A stretch of DNA of 64,000 bases, taken from the NCBI RefSeq assembly GCF_000754805.1, contig NZ_KN150731.1:2777886-2841885 (forward strand). The letters run 5' to 3'. Within the stretch, counting starts at the first letter, position 1. Every line of letters begins with the position of its first letter. The notes under the pieces were generated by a model that saw nothing but the letters and a program-made list of their open reading frames with translations, searched no databases and was not told the origin of the DNA. This document shows positions 12,101 to 21,006 of the stretch, in pieces. Made by a program: the position numbers and the translations under genes. This stretch comes from Yersinia frederiksenii ATCC 33641. GTDB lineage: Bacteria > Pseudomonadota > Gammaproteobacteria > Enterobacterales > Enterobacteriaceae.

Positions 12101-12187
12101 TGACGGCGTAAAGCCGAGTGCCGCGACCGTGGTTCCCGCCATACCGCCAGCGCAGATCTTAAAGAACTGCCTTCTGCTGACCTGCAT
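9140..12187 (-). CDS. fdoG: Formate dehydrogenase-O catalytic (alpha) subunit, selenoprotein
   Basis: A molybdopterin enzyme of 1015 residues that oxidises formate in the periplasm. A naive reading breaks the gene in two at a TGA (complement of 11600-11602), but this codon is the selenocysteine position 196, in the context DNQARV-Sec-HGPTVASLAP as in E. coli FdoG. The frame continues without a shift. The N-terminus has a twin-arginine signal (SRRQFFK), then the 4Fe-4S motif CTYCSVGCGL. The ATG at 12187 is chosen over the in-frame ATG at 12202 because AAGGAG lies five bases upstream and the protein then begins MQVSRRQ as in E. coli. Function depends on selA-selB downstream, fdhE, and fdhD. Confidence 0.96.
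11560..11602 (-). promoter_or_regulatory. Bacterial SECIS hairpin in fdoG mRNA
   Basis: Directly after the UGA the mRNA can fold into a stem-loop. The outer stem pairs GACCAA with UUGGUC. The upper stem pairs GG with CC and AGCAA with UUGCU, leaves one bulged U between them, and has the apical loop GUC. A bulged U and a G-U apical loop are the features SelB recognises in the E. coli fdhF and fdnG elements. The hairpin lies inside the coding sequence, as bacterial SECIS elements must. Confidence 0.85.
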
Positions 12188-12224
12188 GGGTCTCTCCTTC
12201 ATCTCACGATTGTTTCAATGTTTT

Positions 12225-12350
12225 ACCCTTTATACTTCGAGCGACATGTGCATTGGCGGCTCTCACTCCTCCGAATAACTTACTGAAGTAAGCTCATCGG
12301 AACTCATTCGCTTGCCACCTTCCTGCAACTCGAATTATTTTGGGTATGAA
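12225..12350. repeat. ERIC element (copy A, full length)
   Basis: About 126 bases with the ERIC core on the complementary strand: CCGATGAGCTTACTTCAGTA followed by AGTTATTCGGAGGAGTGAG. The ends TACCCAAAATAATTCGAGTT and CTCGAAGTATAAAGGGTA are partly complementary to each other. The size matches the usual 127 bp ERIC unit. It occupies most of the gap between divergent fdoG and fdhD and would be transcribed in any long fdoG leader. Confidence 0.85.
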
Positions 12351-12469
12351 TTTAAAATTCAGTCCACGCTTCCCTCAACGAAATGGGAGGCGTTAAAATC
12401 TCTTACGCGATATCCAGCTTTTCAGTGTGGGATACATTTCTGATAACAGAATATAGCCACACTATTCTT

Positions 12470-12489
12470 GATGTGAATGTTACCACATT
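12470..12489. promoter_or_regulatory. Possible CRP site upstream of fdhD
   Basis: TGTGA-ATGTTA-CCACA at 12472-12487 matches nine of the ten conserved CRP positions. It lies 36 bases before the chosen fdhD start, so it could lie close to or over a promoter. The 335-base gap between fdoG and fdhD holds only this site and the ERIC copy that can be recognised. Confidence 0.35.
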
Positions 12490-12522
12490 GTGATTATGGG
12501 TTATAACTTTCAGGACCGCATA

Positions 12523-13350
12523 GTGAGCCAGATCAAACCTTCAGAAAATGACCTTCCCACCGGAGTTTACGGTGCCAAGCAACTTAACGTGCTACAGCGT
12601 CATCAAATGGCAGAGCCACAACTGGATTGGCTGGCGGAAGAAGTGCCGGTGGCGCTGGTGTATAACGGCATTTCTCATGTGGTGATGATGGCTACCCCTA
12701 AAGATTTAGAAGCTTTCGCACTGGGGTTTTCACTCTCGGAAGGCATTATTTCTGCACCAAACGAAATTTATGCCATTGATGTCACGCCCAGTTGTCACGG
12801 CATCGAAGTTAATATCGAGCTATCCAGCCGCCGTTTTGCTGGCCTGAAAGAACGCCGCCGCGCTATGGCGGGTCGCACGGGATGTGGAGTCTGCGGTATT
12901 GAGCAGTTAGACGATATCTTCCGGCCCATCACGCCTCTGCCTTTCACACAAACTTTTAATTTGAATCATTTAGACAATGCACTTTCACAACTCAAGCAAG
13001 TACAAACTGTAGGACAACTGACGGGTTGTACTCATGCAGCGGCCTGGATTACGCCACAAGGGGAGTTATTGGGAGGTTGCGAAGATGTTGGCCGCCATGT
13101 AGCGCTGGATAAGCTGCTAGGAATTCGGGCCAAACAGCCATGGCAGCAAGGCGCGGTACTGGTTTCCAGCCGTGCCAGCTATGAGATGGTGCAAAAAACC
13201 GCCATGTGCGGTGCTGAAATTTTATTTGCTGTTTCTGCTGCAACAACCTTAGCGGTAGAAGTCGCAAACCGCTGTAATTTAACACTCGTCGGCTTCAGTA
13301 AACCCGGCAGAGCAACAGTGTATACCCATCCGCAGCGTATTTATGAATAG
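12523..13350 (+). CDS. fdhD: Sulfurtransferase FdhD for formate dehydrogenase maturation
   Basis: A 275-residue protein (E. coli FdhD 277). It moves sulfur from IscS to the molybdenum cofactor, which formate dehydrogenases need for activity. The redox-active CxxC motif is in [12 protein letters not shown]. The stretches [16 protein letters not shown] and [16 protein letters not shown] are also conserved. The GTG at 12523 is chosen because CAGGA precedes it by seven bases and the protein then begins MSQIKPS. An in-frame GTG at 12490 would add 11 residues. It is divergent from its client fdoG. Confidence 0.93.
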   Translation: MSQIKPSENDLPTGVYGAKQLNVLQRHQMAEPQLDWLAEEVPVALVYNGISHVVMMATPKDLEAFALGFSLSEGIISAPNEIYAIDVTPSCHGIEVNIELSSRRFAGLKERRRAMAGRTGCGVCGIEQLDDIFRPITPLPFTQTFNLNHLDNALSQLKQVQTVGQLTGCTHAAAWITPQGELLGGCEDVGRHVALDKLLGIRAKQPWQQGAVLVSSRASYEMVQKTAMCGAEILFAVSAATTLAVEVANRCNLTLVGFSKPGRATVYTHPQRIYE

Positions 13351-13376
13351 AAAAACCATACAAAATGTACGGCATT

Positions 13377-13395
13377 GATAATCATTTTCAATATC
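13377..13395. promoter_or_regulatory. Fur box before sodA
   Basis: The 19-base sequence GATAATCATTTTCAATATC matches 15 of 19 positions of the Fur consensus. It lies about 80 bases before the sodA start. E. coli sodA is repressed by Fur as well as ArcA and induced by SoxRS, so iron control of the manganese enzyme is expected here. Confidence 0.8.
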
Positions 13396-13476
13396 ATTTA
13401 ATTAACTATAATGATCCGAATGCTTACGCGGTGCTTACTTTTTTTGCGCCGCCCTACACCTACGGAGACGATGATT

Positions 13477-14100
13477 ATGAGTTATTCACTGCCATCCCTG
13501 CCTTATGCTTATGACGCCCTCGAACCACACTTCGATAAGCAGACGATGGAAATCCATCACACCAAACACCATCAAACCTATGTTAACAACGCGAACACGG
13601 TGTTGGAGAGCTTCCCTGAGCTGGCTAAACTGAGTGTGGAAGATCTGATCAAAGATCTGGACAAAGTTCCTGCTGAAAAACGCACTTTCATGCGTAACAA
13701 CGCCGGTGGCCATGCTAACCACAGCCTGTTCTGGAAAGGCCTGAAATTAGGCACTAGCCTGACCGGTGACCTGAAAGCGGCTATCGAACGCGACTTCGGC
13801 AGCGTTGACAGCTTCAAAGAAAAATTTGAACAAGCTGCGGCAACTCGCTTCGGTTCAGGCTGGGCCTGGCTGGTGCTGAAAGACGACGGCAAACTGGCGG
13901 TTGTTTCTACTGCTAACCAAGATAACCCGCTGATGGGTGAAGCTGTTTGTGGCGCATCTGGCTTCCCAATTGTGGGCCTGGATGTGTGGGAACACGCTTA
14001 CTACCTGAAATTCCAAAACCGTCGCCCAGACTACATCAAAGCATTTTGGAACGTGGTTAACTGGGACGAAGCAGCAGCACGTTTCGCTCAAGCCAAGTAA
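13477..14100 (+). CDS. sodA: Superoxide dismutase [Mn] SodA
   Basis: A 207-residue cytoplasmic enzyme that converts superoxide to hydrogen peroxide and oxygen. The metal ligands are visible: His in [12 protein letters not shown], His in HANHSLFW, and Asp and His in [10 protein letters not shown]. The GGNAGGHAN-type glycine region appears here as [10 protein letters not shown]. The ATG at 13477 is used rather than the upstream in-frame GTG or ATG codons because the protein then begins [18 protein letters not shown] as in known SodA, and CGGAG lies nine bases before. The gene is monocistronic, with a strong terminator after it. Confidence 0.97.
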   Translation: MSYSLPSLPYAYDALEPHFDKQTMEIHHTKHHQTYVNNANTVLESFPELAKLSVEDLIKDLDKVPAEKRTFMRNNAGGHANHSLFWKGLKLGTSLTGDLKAAIERDFGSVDSFKEKFEQAAATRFGSGWAWLVLKDDGKLAVVSTANQDNPLMGEAVCGASGFPIVGLDVWEHAYYLKFQNRRPDYIKAFWNVVNWDEAAARFAQAK

Positions 14101-14133
14101 CTAGCGAACAACTCGCAAGCGTCCTTTAATCGT

Positions 14134-14163
14134 GCCAGCAAGGCTACCTTGCTGGCATTTTTT
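14134..14163 (+). terminator. Rho-independent terminator of sodA
   Basis: GCCAGCAAGG and CCTTGCTGGC form a perfect ten-pair stem with a three-base loop, followed by six T residues. Confidence 0.95.
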
Positions 14164-14168
14164 ATTGT

Positions 14169-14195
14169 TAAAGTTTAGTCAATTCCTGCCGATAG
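14169..14195 (+). promoter_or_regulatory. Sigma-28 (FliA) promoter for the chemoreceptor gene
   Basis: TAAAGTTT, an 11-base spacer, then GCCGATAG. This matches 15 of 16 positions of the flagellar sigma-28 consensus (TAAAGTTT-N11-GCCGATAA) with exact spacing. It lies about 190 bases before the methyl-accepting protein at 14387 and directly after the sodA terminator. No other gene lies between. Confidence 0.88.
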
Positions 14196-14386
14196 ATTGT
14201 ACAAGAGGGTTGCTGGCATTTATGGCATGAGTCTATAAATGTTGTCATAAAAACGTTTGGGAAAAGTACTCTTGCCAAGGCTATTCCACGTCCATCCAGC
14301 CCCTTCATTCCTCTAATAATTAGACTCCCCAAAACTCACCTACGCTGATTGATTTGCAGCAAATACACCGCATAACGGAGAAGAAC

Positions 14387-16345
14387 ATGGCAGTATTTAG
14401 CAAAGTTTTTGGTAACTTTGAAAACGTGAAGGTTGGTAAAAAGCTGGGATTAAGCTTTTTTATGATGTTGTTGTTAGTTGGAATCATCGCAGGTACCACC
14501 GCTTATCATTTCTCCGTCATTGAAGAACATGCTTATAAAGTCGATCTAAGTTACAAAATAAATGATGAAGCTAATCAGGCAAAATATAACCGTGCGCTCT
14601 ATGAGCGGACCTATGACCTGAAATATATCAAAGAAAATTCACAACATATCAATAACATAAAAAATCTCTTAACCCAGAGCGAAGGACTGAGTTGGTCGGC
14701 GGAGAATCGTAAAATTATTGGCGGTATTACCGATGTGGTCGAGGAGTACCTGCAACAACAAAGTAATTTTGTGAATGCGGTAGCCCATAAAGACGATGTC
14801 CGAAAAAGTTGGAATATCTCCGAGACCCAGAAGAATCTCAACGAGTTACAGCAAAGTTTGCTCAATGAAGGGGCAGATACCAACACCCAGATTCTGCTGG
14901 CAGAGATGAATCAAAAATTAATGACTGTGCGTTATAACGCGCGCGGTTTATTGCTGGATCGCAGCCAAGAGGCAGAATCGTCGCTGATTACCTCAATCAA
15001 TATTGCCAACAGTGCCGCAAATGCTTTTATGCCGGTATTATCAGCCGACCAACAAAAGTTATTGGCCCCGGTTATCTCTAGCCTCAGCGCCTACAAAGAC
15101 AATGTGTTGGCCTATCTACCGGCTTATCAGCAAGAGCTGGAAGTGGGTATAGTGATGGAAACCAATGCCAATGAGCTGAATAAACTCGCGACCCATCTGT
15201 TTACTCAAGAGTTACAAGGCACTCATGACGAAATCAATAACGCACAATTGCAATTAACCATCGCGGCAATTGCCGCCCTGCTGTTTGGCCTACTTATCTC
15301 GTGGCGCATGACTCGCCAAATTACTGTGCCACTGCGCACCACTCTGGCAATGGCTGAACGTATCGCCACCGGTGACTTAACCGCTGCGACCACATCGAAT
15401 CGTACAGATGAATTGGGCCTGTTGATGAATGCAGTTGCCCGCATGAATGAAAATCTGCGTGCCATGATTGATGAAATCCGCATTGGCGTTAGCCAGGTCT
15501 CTCATGCCTCCGGTGAGATTGCGGCTGGTAACACTGATTTATCCTCTCGTACCGAGCAGCAAGCGGCTGCCGTAGAGGAAACTGCCGCCAGCATGGAGCA
15601 GTTGAATGCCACGGTTAAACAGAATGCCGACAATGCCCACCATGCCAATCAACTGGCAACCGAGGCATCACAAACGGCTCAACAAGGTGGCAAGCTAGTC
15701 AATGATGTCGTGCGCACCATGAACGATATCTCTGGCAGTTCTAAACGCATTTCTGAAATTACCTCCGTGATTAACAGTATTGCATTCCAGACCAATATTT
15801 TGGCACTGAACGCAGCGGTTGAAGCCGCTCGCGCTGGTGAGCAAGGCCGTGGTTTTGCTGTGGTCGCGAGTGAAGTTCGCAATCTGGCGCAACGCAGTGC
15901 ACAGGCGGCTAAAGAAATTGAAGGGTTGATTGGCGAGTCGGTGTCGCAAGTCAATGCGGGCACCTCACTGGTACAAAATGCAGGGCAAACCATGGAAGAT
16001 ATCGTCCGCTCCGTGACCCATGTGCGCGATATTATGGCCGAAATTGCCTCAGCCTCTGATGAGCAAAGTCGTGGTATCACCCAAGTTAGCCAAGCTATTT
16101 CCGAAATGGACAGCACAACACAGCAGAATGCCGCCTTAGTGGAAGAGTCTGCCGCTGCCGCTGATTCACTGGCAGAGCAGGCTATTTTACTGGCACAAGC
16201 GGTCGCGGTGTTCCGGCTGTCTGAATCAGAGGCTGAAACCAGCCAAAGTCATAGCGTGTCGTCGGCACCTAAAAATACACCAACACCTCGCCCGACCCCA
16301 GAGACGCGTAATAGTGCTCCGCAAGATAACTGGGAAACCTTCTGA
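14387..16345 (+). CDS. Methyl-accepting chemotaxis protein
   Basis: A 652-residue transmembrane chemoreceptor. The first membrane helix is at about 20-42, a periplasmic ligand domain at about 43-286, the second helix at about 287-308, then a HAMP domain ([20 protein letters not shown]) and a long cytoplasmic coiled coil. The hairpin tip [20 protein letters not shown], which contacts CheA and CheW, is complete. The protein ends in NWETF, the pentapeptide that tethers CheR and CheB in Tar and Tsr, so it should be a high-abundance self-adapting receptor. The periplasmic domain is about 240 residues, larger than the four-helix bundle of Tar, and all helical. It may be a helical bimodular (HBM) domain. 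The ligand is unknown. The ATG at 14387 has GGAGAA upstream. Confidence 0.92.
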   Translation: MAVFSKVFGNFENVKVGKKLGLSFFMMLLLVGIIAGTTAYHFSVIEEHAYKVDLSYKINDEANQAKYNRALYERTYDLKYIKENSQHINNIKNLLTQSEGLSWSAENRKIIGGITDVVEEYLQQQSNFVNAVAHKDDVRKSWNISETQKNLNELQQSLLNEGADTNTQILLAEMNQKLMTVRYNARGLLLDRSQEAESSLITSINIANSAANAFMPVLSADQQKLLAPVISSLSAYKDNVLAYLPAYQQELEVGIVMETNANELNKLATHLFTQELQGTHDEINNAQLQLTIAAIAALLFGLLISWRMTRQITVPLRTTLAMAERIATGDLTAATTSNRTDELGLLMNAVARMNENLRAMIDEIRIGVSQVSHASGEIAAGNTDLSSRTEQQAAAVEETAASMEQLNATVKQNADNAHHANQLATEASQTAQQGGKLVNDVVRTMNDISGSSKRISEITSVINSIAFQTNILALNAAVEAARAGEQGRGFAVVASEVRNLAQRSAQAAKEIEGLIGESVSQVNAGTSLVQNAGQTMEDIVRSVTHVRDIMAEIASASDEQSRGITQVSQAISEMDSTTQQNAALVEESAAAADSLAEQAILLAQAVAVFRLSESEAETSQSHSVSSAPKNTPTPRPTPETRNSAPQDNWETF

Positions 16346-16364
16346 TTTCTGGCTAAACCTTGGA

Positions 16365-16384
16365 ACCCTGCCATCAGGCAGGGT
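16365..16384 (+). terminator. Hairpin after the chemoreceptor gene
   Basis: ACCCTGCC and GGCAGGGT form an eight-pair stem with a four-base loop, 20 bases after the stop. Only a weak T-rich tract follows, so termination may be partial. Confidence 0.55.
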
Positions 16385-16423
16385 ATTCTGACTCTCCCTT
16401 TTAGATACAGACTAGGAGAGCAG

Positions 16424-17116
16424 ATGAAGTATCCACAGGTTTATATCGGTAAAATCGAACCTTATAGTGGCAGTTCCCCCAGTGCTATTGGCAAACGTCA
16501 GGTGCAGGGCGGCATTATGCTCACCTCTCTGGGGTTAGAAGGGGATGAACAGGCTGAAACCCGCTTCCACGGCGGGCCGGATCGCGCTTTATGCCATTAC
16601 CCACGAGAACATTATCAGCACTGGGTGCAGCAATTCCCCGCACAGGCCGATATTTTCTCGCCACCTGCTTACGGTGAGAATATATCCACCCTCGGTATGA
16701 CTGAGAAGAATGTGTATATGGGGGATATCTATCGCTGGGGTGAAGCTATCATTCAGGTAACCCAACCGCGCTCACCTTGTTACAAACTCAATTTTCATTT
16801 TGCCATCGAAGATATGTCGCTATTGATGCAACAAACCGGCTACTGCGGGTGGCTATATCGCGTGATTTCGCCCGGTAAGGTCAGCGACAGCCATCCATTA
16901 ACGTTACTCGCACGAACCAGCGATATTTCCGTGTCTGAAGCCATCGCCATCACCTGGCATATGCCATTCGATGAAGAACAGTATAGCCGCCTATTAGCCG
17001 TCTCAGGGCTATCCGCCAGTTGGAGCAAAACCATGCTGACGCGCATTGTTGAAGGAAAAATTGAGGATTTTAATCGGCGCTTGCGAGGAAATAGCGAGAT
17101 ATCAAGAGGTGGCTAA
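16424..17116 (+). CDS. yiiM: MOSC-domain protein YiiM (6-N-hydroxylaminopurine resistance)
   Basis: A 230-residue cytoplasmic protein close to E. coli YiiM (224 residues). YiiM binds molybdenum cofactor through its MOSC domain and reduces N-hydroxylated bases and related compounds. The conserved region GLEGDEQAETRFHGGPDRAL and the cofactor cysteine in QPRSPCYKLNF are present, followed by a C-terminal helical extension. GGAGAG lies six bases before the ATG. It follows the chemoreceptor on the same strand but has a hairpin between them. In E. coli yiiM also lies near sodA. Confidence 0.92.
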   Translation: MKYPQVYIGKIEPYSGSSPSAIGKRQVQGGIMLTSLGLEGDEQAETRFHGGPDRALCHYPREHYQHWVQQFPAQADIFSPPAYGENISTLGMTEKNVYMGDIYRWGEAIIQVTQPRSPCYKLNFHFAIEDMSLLMQQTGYCGWLYRVISPGKVSDSHPLTLLARTSDISVSEAIAITWHMPFDEEQYSRLLAVSGLSASWSKTMLTRIVEGKIEDFNRRLRGNSEISRGG

Positions 17117-17170
17117 TAGTTAAACATCATCAAGTCCTTCGATAAATTTGATTGCATCTCAATTGAGATA

Positions 17171-17340
17171 CAAATTAGATTTATTGATGAGGAGACTAAA
17201 ATAGCTACACACACCACAATGTTAGTACCTAACACACAAACACGTGCGGCTATGCAGGAAGCAGAAGAGATTGTTCGCACTCGCGACGTACGCTTTATCA
17301 CTTCTGATGAGTTATTTATTGAACTTGAACAAGACAACAG
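17171..17340 (+). pseudogene. RelB/DinJ-type antitoxin remnant
   Basis: One frame, open from 17120, contains IRFIDEETK, like the N-terminal ribbon of RelB/DinJ antitoxins, then jumps straight to a C-terminal half LVPNTQTRAAMQEAEEIVR...FITSDELFIELEQ. About 35 residues of the central helices are missing between them. No good start codon is seen, and the usual stop after the C-terminal helix is lost, so the frame runs on past the toxin start. The gene looks dead. The family assignment rests on the residual motifs only. Confidence 0.65.
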
Positions 17341-17357
17341 TAAGTCAGCGAACGACA

Positions 17358-17504
17358 ATGCCAAGGACGGCAGACTATACGAAAGACTTCCGAGAATGTC
17401 ATGTTGGCGGGGATTTCTTACTCATCTACAAATTAAGCAATCACGGCAAGATAAACCAGATTGTTTTTGTCCGAACAGGGACACACGCTGAACTCTTTGA
17501 GTGA
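17358..17504 (+). pseudogene. YafQ/RelE-type toxin remnant
   Basis: A 48-codon frame starting MPRTADYTKDF, the usual beginning of a YafQ-like toxin. It continues directly with RECHVGGDFLLIYKL and ends in VFVRTGTHAELFE, the end of YafQ (compare RDAHVEPDWILIYKL and RTGTHAALF in E. coli). Full toxins have about 90 residues, so the middle (about 45 residues) has been deleted in frame. It lies next to the antitoxin remnant, in the right order for a dinJ-yafQ type pair. Confidence 0.7.
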
Positions 17505-17569
17505 TGAGCTGACAAAAACAAACCGGGTGGCAGCAGATACCACGCACCCAGGTTTATCAAAAGTGGTAC

Positions 17570-17926
17570 TCAGAAAGCTTTTTTGGCGTAACCAGTCACT
17601 TCTTTCAGGCCCATTTCACGGCCTAATGCCGTCATTGGATGCACCACCACAATGCCGCGTACCGCTTTTTTCAAAGAGCCCATATCGGCCTGCTCTTTCT
17701 TGGTAATTGGACGGCTGAATGGCAGTTGAGCCAATTTCTGAGCTTCAGCACTGAGGTTCTTGACCCGCACTTCTTTCAAACGCTGAATTTCAGCTGCCAG
17801 TTTCTCTTTTTCTTTCATATGTTGCGCAATTAAATCCACATTCCCCTGCTGAATAACAGTAGGATCTTTATGGTTCAGCGCATCCAGCATATCGCTTAGA
17901 CGTTTGATTTCTGCATGTTCTTTCAT
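17570..17926 (-). CDS. yibL: YibL family ribosome-associated protein
   Basis: A 118-residue basic protein close to E. coli YibL (120 residues), a DUF2810 protein reported to co-sediment with ribosomes. The N-terminal two thirds is a predicted coiled coil. The C-terminal region [18 protein letters not shown] is followed by [15 protein letters not shown], the most conserved part of the family. In E. coli it lies downstream of mtlADR as here. The molecular role is not established. Confidence 0.9.
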   Translation of the reverse strand: MKEHAEIKRLSDMLDALNHKDPTVIQQGNVDLIAQHMKEKEKLAAEIQRLKEVRVKNLSAEAQKLAQLPFSRPITKKEQADMGSLKKAVRGIVVVHPMTALGREMGLKEVTGYAKKAF

Positions 17927-18018
17927 AGTATTTGCCCGTACATGCCGCTGATGGGCACGATATTTCGCTAAAGTTGGAGATAGGATAGCACTGATTGTGC
18001 ATCAAGATGGATAGTGTA

Positions 18019-19500
18019 TCAGGATGCACGTCTTTCGGCAGCAGCCTCCTGTAACGGCTGCCACTGCATTCCGGCAGATTCACCACTCATTTCACATGCA
18101 ACTGCCCCCAACCGCTCTAATGCCTCGGTATAGCGACTGTTGAATGGATAACAGCATGATAGGCGGAAAGCATGACGATAACGACCACTGGGTGAATAAA
18201 GCGTGCCGGGGGTCAGGCAAATTTGTTCCTGCAATAATTGATGGAACAGCGCGACAGTATCGACACTGTCAGGGAATTCTACCCAGAAGACGAAGCCGCC
18301 CGCAGGTTGGGTTACTTTAGTGCCGCGTGGGAAGCTGCGGGTAATTAATTGCTGGGCAAGCTGTACTTGTTGCGCATAGCGGCGGCGCAAACTACGCAAG
18401 TGGTGGTCATAGCCACCCGATTCAAGAAAGAGTGCCAGCGTTTCTGATAGCAACACCGGTTCAGCCATAGAAGAAACCGCTTTTAGCTTATGCAGTGCGT
18501 CTGCAAAGCGCCCACCATCAATCCAACCGATGCGGAAATCCGGTGCCAAGGTTTTGGTAAAACTGGAGCAAAATAGCACCCAACCATCACGATCAAACGC
18601 TTTTACCGCCGGCGATAATGTCGAGCCAAATTGAATTTCGGCGTATAAACCATCTTCAATCAATGGCACCTGATGATCGTTCATCAGCTGCGCCAGCCGT
18701 TTCTTCGCCGCCAGTGGCATTGTGTAACCTAATGGGTTTTGTACCGTTGGCATGGCAATCAATGCATTCAACCGCCCTTCCTTAAGCAGCAACTCCAATA
18801 CATCCAACGATAAACCCTGCTGCGGATCGGTGGGAATCTCCACCGCTTTCAGGCCAAGGCTGGCCAGCAATGGCATCAGATAAAAATAGGTTGGCGACTC
18901 CAGCCCGACGCAATCTCCGGGCTTGGTCGTCACCCGCAGAGCCAATTGCAGCGCCTCCATACAACCATGAGTAATGGTAATATCCGCTGGGCTGGCCAAC
19001 ATTCCCAGTGTCATGGCGCGGCGAGCGATTTGTTGCCGTAGCCGCTGACTGCCGGGCGGCAAGGAATACTGGCTGATTAACTGCGGCTCCCGACGCAGTA
19101 GCGACGCCATAATGCGCCCCAACTTGGCACTGGGATAAAAATCCCCGGTTTGCGGGCAAGCGAGCGAGATATTGGTAAATCGTGGATTTTGTTGCGCGGC
19201 AAAGACGGTATCAATCAAATCCAGTACTTCCTCCACCGGCTTGCCCACTGTGGCAGTGGGCACCACGGCTGTCGATGGGCTGCAGACGTAAAACCCTGAC
19301 TGTGGGCGAGCTTCAATCAAGCCGCGGTCTTCCAGCGTACGATAAGCCGCCACCACAGTATTGATACTCACTTGGTGGCTTTGCGCACAGCTCCGGACCG
19401 ATGGCAGGCGACTGCCCGCCAGCAGACTGCCATTTTTAATGGCCTGCGCCAAATTGTCAGCCACTTGCAAGTAGCGGATTTCATTCATAGCCAGGGACAT
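18019..19500 (-). CDS. MocR-type regulator (GntR winged helix fused to aminotransferase fold)
   Basis: A 493-residue regulator. The N-terminal winged helix of the GntR family spans residues 1-72 (LPSVRSCAQSHQVSINTVV, then LIEARPQSGFYV). The rest is a PLP-dependent class I aminotransferase fold. The PLP lysine region is LFCSSFTKTLAPDFRIGWI, and NPLGYTMP and EDGLYAEIQFG are also conserved. MocR proteins use bound PLP or an amino acid adduct as effector and often control a divergent transporter or enzyme. Here the divergent gene is a LysE-type exporter, the natural candidate target. The ATG at 19500 is preferred over 19548 because CGGAGA precedes it and the earlier start lies inside the operator palindrome. 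Confidence 0.87.
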   Translation of the reverse strand: MSLAMNEIRYLQVADNLAQAIKNGSLLAGSRLPSVRSCAQSHQVSINTVVAAYRTLEDRGLIEARPQSGFYVCSPSTAVVPTATVGKPVEEVLDLIDTVFAAQQNPRFTNISLACPQTGDFYPSAKLGRIMASLLRREPQLISQYSLPPGSQRLRQQIARRAMTLGMLASPADITITHGCMEALQLALRVTTKPGDCVGLESPTYFYLMPLLASLGLKAVEIPTDPQQGLSLDVLELLLKEGRLNALIAMPTVQNPLGYTMPLAAKKRLAQLMNDHQVPLIEDGLYAEIQFGSTLSPAVKAFDRDGWVLFCSSFTKTLAPDFRIGWIDGGRFADALHKLKAVSSMAEPVLLSETLALFLESGGYDHHLRSLRRRYAQQVQLAQQLITRSFPRGTKVTQPAGGFVFWVEFPDSVDTVALFHQLLQEQICLTPGTLYSPSGRYRHAFRLSCCYPFNSRYTEALERLGAVACEMSGESAGMQWQPLQEAAAERRAS

Positions 19501-19523
19501 GGTGACAGTTCTCCGCAGGATCA

Positions 19524-19559
19524 ATGGGTACAGTTTAAGCTTATGCAAACTGTACCCAT
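19524..19559. promoter_or_regulatory. Operator palindrome of the MocR-type regulator
   Basis: ATGGGTACAGTTT and AAACTGTACCCAT are perfect 13-base arms separated by ten bases. The half-site centres are 23 bp apart, about two helical turns. The element begins 24 bases before the regulator start, in the divergent region facing the LysE exporter gene. GTACA-type half-sites are common in operators of MocR proteins, so autoregulation and control of the exporter are inferred. Confidence 0.75.
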
Positions 19560-19632
19560 AACAATAGATAACTTCTGCTTCTGACGCTATCGCCGATTGC
19601 TGTTTATGCTGAATCTCTTGGTAATATAATTA

Positions 19633-19758
<126 letters not shown>

Positions 19759-19771
19759 AGAGGAATTCCCC

Positions 19772-20383
19772 ATGCTGGACAGCGCTTTTATCAGTTACGT
19801 CACCGTTATGTCGATCACTCCCGGCCCGAATAACCTGCTGTTAGCCGCCTCTGGCGTCAATTTTGGTTTGCGCCGAACCTTGCCAATGATGCTGGGGATT
19901 ACCTTTGGTTGCGCATTACAATGTGCGTTAACCACTACATTGCTGGCACTGATTCTCAGTTGGGTGGGAGTGATTCGCCTCCCTCTGGTGACGTTGGGAG
20001 GTGGCTATTTATTGTGGCTATCTTGGAAGATTTTTCATGCTGGTACCCCAAATGCGCGAGATAGTGAGCGACCAATGGGATTTATTCAGGGGGCATTATT
20101 TCAAGCGGTTAACCCAAAAGCCTGGCTGATGGCAATGAATGTCGCCATTTTATTCACACCACGCGAAGGGGCAACACTGAGCCATACCTTGCTGATTATG
20201 ACAGGTTTTGCTTTATTGAATTTACCTTGTGTCGCAGTTTGGGCGGTTATGGGCGACCAATTGCGTCATGCACTGCGTGTCAATTGGAAGTTGCGGTTAT
20301 TCAATGGCGTGATGGGCGGCTTGATGGCAATCACCGCATTGTGGCTACTAATGGACGAATGGCTGAGTATTTTACCTGCTTAA
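19772..20383 (+). CDS. LysE/RhtB family amino-acid exporter
   Basis: A 203-residue inner-membrane protein with about six helices. The signature SITPGPNNLLLAASGVNFGL near the N-terminus is diagnostic for the LysE/RhtB family, and the helix 4 region ALFQAVNPKAWLMAMN is also typical. These proteins export amino acids or similar small metabolites. The substrate cannot be told from sequence. The ATG at 19772 has AGAGGAA eight bases upstream. The 19-residue longer reading would begin in ERIC sequence and is rejected. It is divergent from the MocR-type regulator. Confidence 0.88.
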   Translation: MLDSAFISYVTVMSITPGPNNLLLAASGVNFGLRRTLPMMLGITFGCALQCALTTTLLALILSWVGVIRLPLVTLGGGYLLWLSWKIFHAGTPNARDSERPMGFIQGALFQAVNPKAWLMAMNVAILFTPREGATLSHTLLIMTGFALLNLPCVAVWAVMGDQLRHALRVNWKLRLFNGVMGGLMAITALWLLMDEWLSILPA

Positions 20384-20384
20384 A

Positions 20385-20939
20385 TCAGACGTGACCAAGG
20401 GGGGAGAGCTTAGAAACTTGTTTTTGACTGATGCGGGAGAGCAATTCAGTAATTGAAAGCACCATCGTTGAGCGCACCATTTGCTGATAGCGCTGACGTT
20501 GCATGGCAATCAGTGAAGCATCAGCTTCATCCGGGCGGAGGAATGTCGGGGCAGGCGGTAATTCAGCAACACAATGTAATTCACCAAATGGCCCGAGGAT
20601 TTCATCATCAGTAAAGCGATACTCGGTGCCATCATGGTTGAGTTCTTCACGCAGTGCCATTAATAACTCGGCATCTTCATATTCATGCCGGGTAATAACA
20701 CCTAAGGCATAAACCAACTTCAACCTGACGGATAACTCCCCTAGCGGCCCATCCCCAACCAGCAATGGCTCCACAGCATATTTCACCGCGTAGTCATCTT
20801 TACGAAAAACCTGCACCACGAGAATATTGAGCGCTTCTGCCAATAATTCGACAGCAGCCATCAAGAAACTCCGAACGGTCTTACCCGCGTTCAGATGTTC
20901 TAGTACCCGATTCTCAAATGCCTGTGTTTTTTCAATCAT
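20385..20939 (-). CDS. mtlR: Mannitol operon repressor MtlR
   Basis: A 184-residue cytoplasmic protein close to E. coli MtlR (195 residues), which represses mtlADR in the absence of mannitol. It has no classical helix-turn-helix. Conserved stretches include FENRVLEHLNAGKTVRSFL, QVFRKDDYAVKYAVEPLL and DDEILGPFGELHCVAELPP. It is the third gene of mtlADR, 151 bases after mtlD, and a short ERIC derivative fills part of that gap. Its stop lies one base from the convergent exporter stop. Confidence 0.93.
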   Translation of the reverse strand: MIEKTQAFENRVLEHLNAGKTVRSFLMAAVELLAEALNILVVQVFRKDDYAVKYAVEPLLVGDGPLGELSVRLKLVYALGVITRHEYEDAELLMALREELNHDGTEYRFTDDEILGPFGELHCVAELPPAPTFLRPDEADASLIAMQRQRYQQMVRSTMVLSITELLSRISQKQVSKLSPLGHV

Positions 20940-21006
20940 CGCTTGTCACTGGATATAAGGCTACTAAAGGATAAATACCGTGCAATCTGACACGGTATTT
21001 ATCACC

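Noticed and set aside
9140-12202. Two separate genes or a frameshifted formate dehydrogenase
   Set aside because: The break is a TGA at the known Sec position with a SECIS hairpin and no frame change, so it is one selenoprotein gene.
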